From Frankiales bacterium (lineage in GTDB: Bacteria; Actinomycetota; Actinomycetes; Mycobacteriales; Jatrophihabitantaceae), in assembly GCA_025963265.1 (NCBI GenBank), contig JAOPUY010000256.1:1-8093 (forward strand): a stretch of DNA of 8,093 nucleotides. The letters run 5' to 3'. The position numbers and the translations under genes were made by a program. Within the stretch, counting starts at the first letter, position 1. Every line of letters starts with the position of its first letter. The notes under the pieces are model-generated. The model made no database searches. It was not told the origin of the DNA and worked only from the letters and a program-made list of their open reading frames with translations. This document shows, one piece after another, positions 5,656 to 8,093 of this stretch.

Positions 5656-5672
5656 GCTGAGCGTGGCTCAGC
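5656..5672 (-). terminator. Compact hairpin downstream of asnC, possible terminator
   Basis: GCTGAGC (5656-5662) and GCTCAGC (5666-5672) form an exact 7-bp stem with a 3-base loop, in the 105-bp gap (5591-5695) between the methyltransferase start and the asnC stop. It lies 24 bp past the asnC stop, a suitable place for termination. No U-tract follows on the minus strand, so it would be a U-less hairpin of the sort proposed for actinobacteria. Nothing else stands out in the gap. Confidence 0.4.
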
Positions 5673-5695
5673 CGCAATGCGATGGCGGTTTGACG

Positions 5696-6262
5696 CTACG
5701 CGTCCGGATCCTGAGTCCCCTCAGACAGCCGCGGGGCCGATGGCGACGAGCCGGCGTCTTGCCCCCGGTAGGCCGGCGCCCGTCCGGGCGTCTCGACCGC
5801 GCCTTTACGGAGCATCGGGAGCACCCGGGTGCGCACCAACTCCGACAACACGATCACGCTCGTGGACCGCACGACCGAGGCGGACCTCGTGATCTCGAGC
5901 AGCGTGCGCTGCAAGTCCTCGTGGGAGGTGGCGACGATCTTGCAGAGGACGTCCGCGACCCCGCTGGTCACATAGGCCTCGATCACGTTGGGGGACTGGT
6001 TCAGCTCGTCGCTGACCGCGTCCAGTGATCCCTGGGCGATCTCGAGAGTCACGAACGCCACCACCGGGTGGCCGGCGCTGGCCAGATCGATATCCGGTCC
6101 GTATCCGGTGATGATGCCGGCCGCCTCCATCTTGGCCAGCCGGGACTGCGCGGTCGCCCGGGCGACCTTCGTGACCCGGGACAGTTCCAGGTCGCCGATC
6201 CGCGGATGCTCGCGCAGCGCGCAGATCAACGCCAGATCGAGCTGATCGATGGTAGGCGACAT
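5696..6262 (-). CDS. Lrp/AsnC-family transcriptional regulator, probable hppD regulator
   Basis: A 188-residue regulator. Residues about 4-52 form the N-terminal HTH (IDQLDLALICALREHPRIG, then LSRVTKVARATAQSRLAKME as the recognition region). The C-terminal RAM ligand-sensing domain covers about 66-145, with VAFVTLEIAQGS (68-79), VIEAYVTSGVADVLCKIVA (93-111) and STSVIVLSE (133-141). Such proteins usually form dimers to octamers and respond to an amino acid or related ligand. About 35 further residues rich in Pro, Ser and Ala extend past the usual family end (about 150) and look disordered, though codon bias stays high there. It is divergent from hppD. From memory, Streptomyces coelicolor has an Lrp-type regulator, HpdA, next to hppD that activates it, so tyrosine or 4-hydroxyphenylpyruvate sensing is a reasonable inference. 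AGGA about 7 bases before the ATG at 6262 is the likely ribosome binding site. Confidence 0.88.
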   Translation of the reverse strand: MSPTIDQLDLALICALREHPRIGDLELSRVTKVARATAQSRLAKMEAAGIITGYGPDIDLASAGHPVVAFVTLEIAQGSLDAVSDELNQSPNVIEAYVTSGVADVLCKIVATSHEDLQRTLLEITRSASVVRSTSVIVLSELVRTRVLPMLRKGAVETPGRAPAYRGQDAGSSPSAPRLSEGTQDPDA

Positions 6263-6286
6263 GGTCCGATCCTACGACACAAGGTT

Positions 6287-7614
<1,328 letters not shown>

Positions 7615-7628
7615 CCATCGGAGCAGAC

Positions 7629-8093
7629 ATGGCGCACTACCGACGGTCGGGGGACATCCCGCCTAAGCGGCACACCCAACACCGCAGCCCAGACGGCGCG
7701 CTCTACTACGAGGAGCTGATGGGCTCCGAAGGCTTCTCTTCCGACTCCTCGCTGCTCTATCACCGGTCAGTGCCGTCGGCGATCACCGAAGCGCGGACCT
7801 GGGAACTGCCCGACCAGTCCACCAGTGGCAATGAGCCACTGCTGCCCCGGCACTTCCCGCTGCACAGCCTGTTCGGATCCGGCGGCGACCAAGCCAGCGG
7901 TCGCAACATGGTCACCGACCGACGGCTCGTGCTGGGCAACGACGACGTCCGCATCAGCTACGTCGTCGCCGACGCTGATTCACCCTTGTACCGAGACGCG
8001 ATCGGCGACGAATGCGTCTTCATCGAGTCCGGCCGCGGGCGGCTCGAGACCGCCTTCGGCCACCTCGAGTTCGGGCCGGGTGACTACCTGATC
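7629..8093 (+). CDS. hmgA: Homogentisate 1,2-dioxygenase (3' truncated by window)
   Basis: The first 155 residues are visible and the frame is still open at the window edge. HmgA opens the ring of homogentisate to 4-maleylacetoacetate, directly following HppD. Family signatures include MAHYRRSGDIPPKRHTQHR (1-19), LYYEELMGSEGFSSDSSLLY (25-44), HRSVPSAI (45-52) and RHFPLH (74-79). The beginning of the cupin fold is GDECVFIESGRGRLETAFG (126-144), followed by FGPGDYLI (148-155). The iron-binding His and Glu residues lie in the missing C-terminal part, so catalytic competence cannot be checked. The ATG at 7629 has GGAG at 7620-7623, 5 bases upstream. The gene starts 14 bp after the hppD stop, so the two form an operon. 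Downstream genes such as fumarylacetoacetase would be expected beyond the window but are not seen. Confidence 0.95.
   Translation, partial: MAHYRRSGDIPPKRHTQHRSPDGALYYEELMGSEGFSSDSSLLYHRSVPSAITEARTWELPDQSTSGNEPLLPRHFPLHSLFGSGGDQASGRNMVTDRRLVLGNDDVRISYVVADADSPLYRDAIGDECVFIESGRGRLETAFGHLEFGPGDYLI

Overview
The window is GC-rich DNA with strongly G/C-biased third codon positions, short intergenic gaps and Shine-Dalgarno-led genes. It looks like the chromosome of a high-GC actinobacterium. The best taxonomic hints are the hppD product, which closely matches mycobacterial-type 4-hydroxyphenylpyruvate dioxygenase as I remember it, and a Sap/GAP-type membrane protein, a family largely actinobacterial. 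I see no transposase, integrase, tRNA, rRNA or CRISPR array. The genes look like ordinary chromosomal genes, and the two regulatory regions are more interesting than any single gene.

Layout, left to right. Positions 1-104 hold the probable tail of an unidentified gene. At 155-820 (+) is a six-helix GAP/Sap-family membrane protein. Convergent to it, 888-1718 (-) encodes a class II glutamine amidotransferase-like protein with an N-terminal Cys. Across a 177-bp divergent gap lies an OsmC/Ohr-family protein (1896-2375, +). This gene runs tail to tail, with an 8-bp gap, into a two-gene operon on the minus strand: an NAD(P)-binding SDR-type protein (3253-4005) followed by an ECF41/SigJ-type sigma factor (2384-3256), overlapping as ATGA. 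Divergent from this operon is an alpha/beta hydrolase (4179-5036, +), whose 3' end overlaps by 10 bp the end of a SAM-dependent methyltransferase (5027-5590, -). An Lrp/AsnC regulator (5696-6262, -) is divergent from a tyrosine-catabolism operon: hppD (6415-7614, +) and the 5' part of hmgA, homogentisate 1,2-dioxygenase (7629 to the window edge).

Two regulatory circuits can be read from the sequence. First, the 173-bp gap between the SDR-sigJ operon and the hydrolase has a TGTCACA-N16-CGTC element facing the operon. This is the promoter form known for ECF41/SigJ sigma factors. A near match, TGTCACG-N17-CGTC, faces the hydrolase. The -35-like boxes are back to back and form an exact 8-bp inverted repeat. 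The sigma factor may therefore drive its own operon and the divergent hydrolase together. The hydrolase leader also holds a perfect 8-bp-stem GC hairpin. Second, the asnC-hppD gap contains two dyads (GGCAA-N12-TTGCC and TGACTGGCCAGTCA) whose centres are 23 bp apart. They are candidate sites for the Lrp/AsnC protein controlling conversion of 4-hydroxyphenylpyruvate to homogentisate and on to maleylacetoacetate.

I found no clearly novel system. The divergent ECF41 promoter pair is the observation most worth testing.
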